DNA from: JAFGPL01 sp963781805
Lineage (GTDB): Bacteria > Bacteroidota > Bacteroidia > Bacteroidales > UBA10428
Length of the DNA stretch: 64,000 nucleotides
Reading direction: 5' to 3'
Assembly (NCBI GenBank): GCA_963781805.1
Contig: CAWAHF010000004.1
Location: 744,001 to 808,000 of the forward strand
Made by a program: the position numbers and the translations under genes. The notes under the pieces are model-generated. The model was not told where the DNA came from and did not search any database. It saw nothing but the letters and a program-made list of their open reading frames with translations. The stretch's first letter is position 1; every line of letters begins with the position of its first letter. Shown here piece by piece: positions 62,380-64,000 of this stretch.

Positions 62380-64000
62380 ATGAATTCTTTGGATTCATAT
62401 AACATAAGGAAAGTTTCAAGATTCCGTAGTTTAGTTTTGTTGATTATACTAATTTTTCAGTCGTTCAGCATATTAAGCAACAATACCGCTGATTCTATTA
62501 CCCTTAAATTATATGAAGATTCATCGAAATATTATAATAATTTAGGGAGAGAGTACTCGTTTAATGGGAATTATGATTCTGCTGAGTATTATTTAAAAAA
62601 ATCCCTGAATATCAAACAAAAGTATTTCCCTCACGAATTAAAAAAAGTTGCAAGGGCCTTCAATAATCTTGGCGCAATCTATTATAGACTCTGGAAATAT
62701 GAAAACGCACTTGAAATTTATAATAAAGCTGAAGATTTATTTATCAAGGATGCAGCAAAATTTGAAACAGAGATAGGAATTTTAGAAATCAATAAAGGTT
62801 TAATTTCTTTAAATATTGGTGATTATCAAAAGGCAAAATTTCATTTTGAAATGGCATTAAAATACCTCGACAAGACGAATGATACAATTGCTGATTATTC
62901 TAAAACATACCTGTTAAATGGTTTCGGAACATTATATCTAAGACTTAAAGACTATAATAATGCTGCAGATTATTACCGTGAATGTATTACATTATCAGAA
63001 AAAATTAATCCTGAGATTCTTCCTGTTGCATATGAAAACCTGGCACTTGTTTACAAAGAAATTCCTGGATATGTTGATAAATCCTATTTCTATTACAAAC
63101 TGGTAATAAATTACTATAAAAAAAATAAATCACCAACCTTTTTCCAATTGGCTATTGTATACAATGATTATGCTGCATTATTAACCTCCTTTGGATTGTA
63201 CAAGGATGCTCTTAAATATTCATATGAATCAATAAAAATTTATGAAAAAAACTACGGACATTTACACTCTGAGGCTTCAGATGCATATTTAACATTAGGT
63301 AATATTTATCTTAAGGTAGAGAATTTTGATAGTACATTCTTTTATTATCAGAAATCCATTGCGTCACTGGTTAAAGGGTATAAAGTCTCTGACATTTATT
63401 CAAATCCGGACGTCAGCAAAAGTATTTCTAAAATATATCTGTTGAAAGTTTTAAAACAGCGTGCTTCTGCCTTTCAGCTGTTTTATTCCAAAACAAAAAA
63501 TAACAAAGATTTGGATGCTGCCCTAAACAATTACAATTTAGCCGTTAAACTAATTGAGCAGCTGAGGCTGGAATATCAGGATCAAAACAGTAAACTCTAT
63601 CTGTCTGAAATCGAAAATATTACATATGACGATGCCGAGCATTTAGCTATTAAACTTTGGGACATCACCAAAGAAAGTAAATACAAAGAAAAAGCATTCG
63701 AAATTGCAGAAAGAAGCAAAAGCGCTCTTTTACTTTCTGCCATTCGCGATGCCGGAGCAAAAGGATTCGGCGGAATTCCTCCGGAACTCTTAAAAAAAGA
63801 AAATGAGTTAACCAGGGACATTGCATTTTATAGAGAGCAGATTTATGAGGAGTCCCGCAAGGAATCACCGGATTCTGCAAAGCTTGACATGTGGGAAAAA
63901 TTAATTTTTAATCTTACGAATCAGAACGAGAAGCTGACAGGAACGTTTGAAAAGGAATATCCAAAATATTTTGCCCTTAAGTATAATACAAGTGTTACAA
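62380..64000 (+). CDS. TPR protein with CHAT-like C-terminal part, partial (cut by window edge)
   Basis: A frame from the ATG at 62380 runs open to the right edge (540 codons). The N-terminus (MNSLDSYNIRKVSRFRSLVL plus a hydrophobic stretch ending near SNNTADS) is a signal sequence or anchor. Then come eight or more TPR-type hairpins, such as YYNNLGREYSFNGNYDSAEY and AFNNLGAIYYRLWKYENAL. From about residue 440 the sequence (FEIAERSKSALLLSAIRDAG; IPPELLKKENELTRDIAFYR) matches the linker seen before CHAT protease domains in Bacteroidota TPR-CHAT proteins. The catalytic His/Cys lie beyond the window. It is divergent from the GG-peptide gene, 260 bp away. Confidence 0.85.
   Translation, partial: MNSLDSYNIRKVSRFRSLVLLIILIFQSFSILSNNTADSITLKLYEDSSKYYNNLGREYSFNGNYDSAEYYLKKSLNIKQKYFPHELKKVARAFNNLGAIYYRLWKYENALEIYNKAEDLFIKDAAKFETEIGILEINKGLISLNIGDYQKAKFHFEMALKYLDKTNDTIADYSKTYLLNGFGTLYLRLKDYNNAADYYRECITLSEKINPEILPVAYENLALVYKEIPGYVDKSYFYYKLVINYYKKNKSPTFFQLAIVYNDYAALLTSFGLYKDALKYSYESIKIYEKNYGHLHSEASDAYLTLGNIYLKVENFDSTFFYYQKSIASLVKGYKVSDIYSNPDVSKSISKIYLLKVLKQRASAFQLFYSKTKNNKDLDAALNNYNLAVKLIEQLRLEYQDQNSKLYLSEIENITYDDAEHLAIKLWDITKESKYKEKAFEIAERSKSALLLSAIRDAGAKGFGGIPPELLKKENELTRDIAFYREQIYEESRKESPDSAKLDMWEKLIFNLTNQNEKLTGTFEKEYPKYFALKYNTSVT

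Overview
The window looks like chromosomal DNA from a Bacteroidota (Bacteroidetes) bacterium. It is visibly AT-rich and ribosome-binding sites are weak or A-rich. It carries several family-level hallmarks: a remnant of a type IX secretion (T9SS) C-terminal sorting motif, secreted proteins with Bacteroidota-style signal peptides and lipoboxes, a PgpH-type 7TM-HD protein, a BlaR1/BlaI pair, a bacterial V-type ATPase operon that includes a DUF2764 gene, a four-helix-bundle (S23/IVP) gene, and a GG-leader small peptide. No rRNA, tRNA, CRISPR array or prophage was recognised. Genus-level assignment is not possible from sequence reading alone; a marine or anaerobic Bacteroidales-like lineage is a guess.

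Layout. 1-4965 (minus): leucine-degradation (liu) operon: carboxyltransferase, enoyl-CoA hydratase, biotin carboxylase/BCCP, isovaleryl-CoA dehydrogenase (cut by the left edge). 5169-12200: accessory stretch with a solo NUMOD-like protein, an M16 peptidase, secreted hypotheticals, an outer-membrane barrel, and a decayed beta-propeller/T9SS pseudogene inside repeat-rich DNA. 12218-14685: BlaR1-BlaI. 15217-29440: housekeeping and envelope genes (methyltransferase, TrxB, nitroreductase, RraA-like protein, glycosyltransferase, NlpC/P60, PgpH, LolA-like, FtsK, ArgF, RRM protein). 29513-30766: CAP and DUF456 proteins.

30904-38854 (minus): V-type ATPase operon in the order E, DUF2764, A, B, [S23 insertion], D, I, K. 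The K subunit keeps the residues that bind Na+ in Enterococcus hirae NtpK, so this is probably a Na+-coupled enzyme. A four-helix-bundle gene flanked by inverted arrays of a 7-bp unit sits exactly between the B stop codon and the D start codon. 39135-45637: HMA protein, Na+/phosphate symporter, TtcA-like enzyme, secreted hypotheticals, and an ankyrin repeat protein fused to a probable outer-membrane barrel.

45780-52213 (plus): a tight series of an SLC12/APC-like transporter, zwf, pgl, class II photolyase, and a tail-anchored receiver domain whose phospho-acceptor Asp appears replaced by Glu. 52232-59697: LysM/periplasmic-binding protein, small PD-(D/E)XK-like protein, PurC, PhoH, SAM hydroxide adenosyltransferase, MazG, zinc-ribbon methyltransferase.

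59810-64000: the most system-like stretch. It has an orphan histidine kinase, an anti-sigma-like membrane TPR protein, a previously untracked 41-residue GG-leader peptide gene (61994-62119, minus), and, divergent from it, a large secreted TPR protein whose C-terminal part resembles the linker before a CHAT protease domain and runs off the right edge. The peptide plus TPR/CHAT locus is the best candidate here for an undescribed system.
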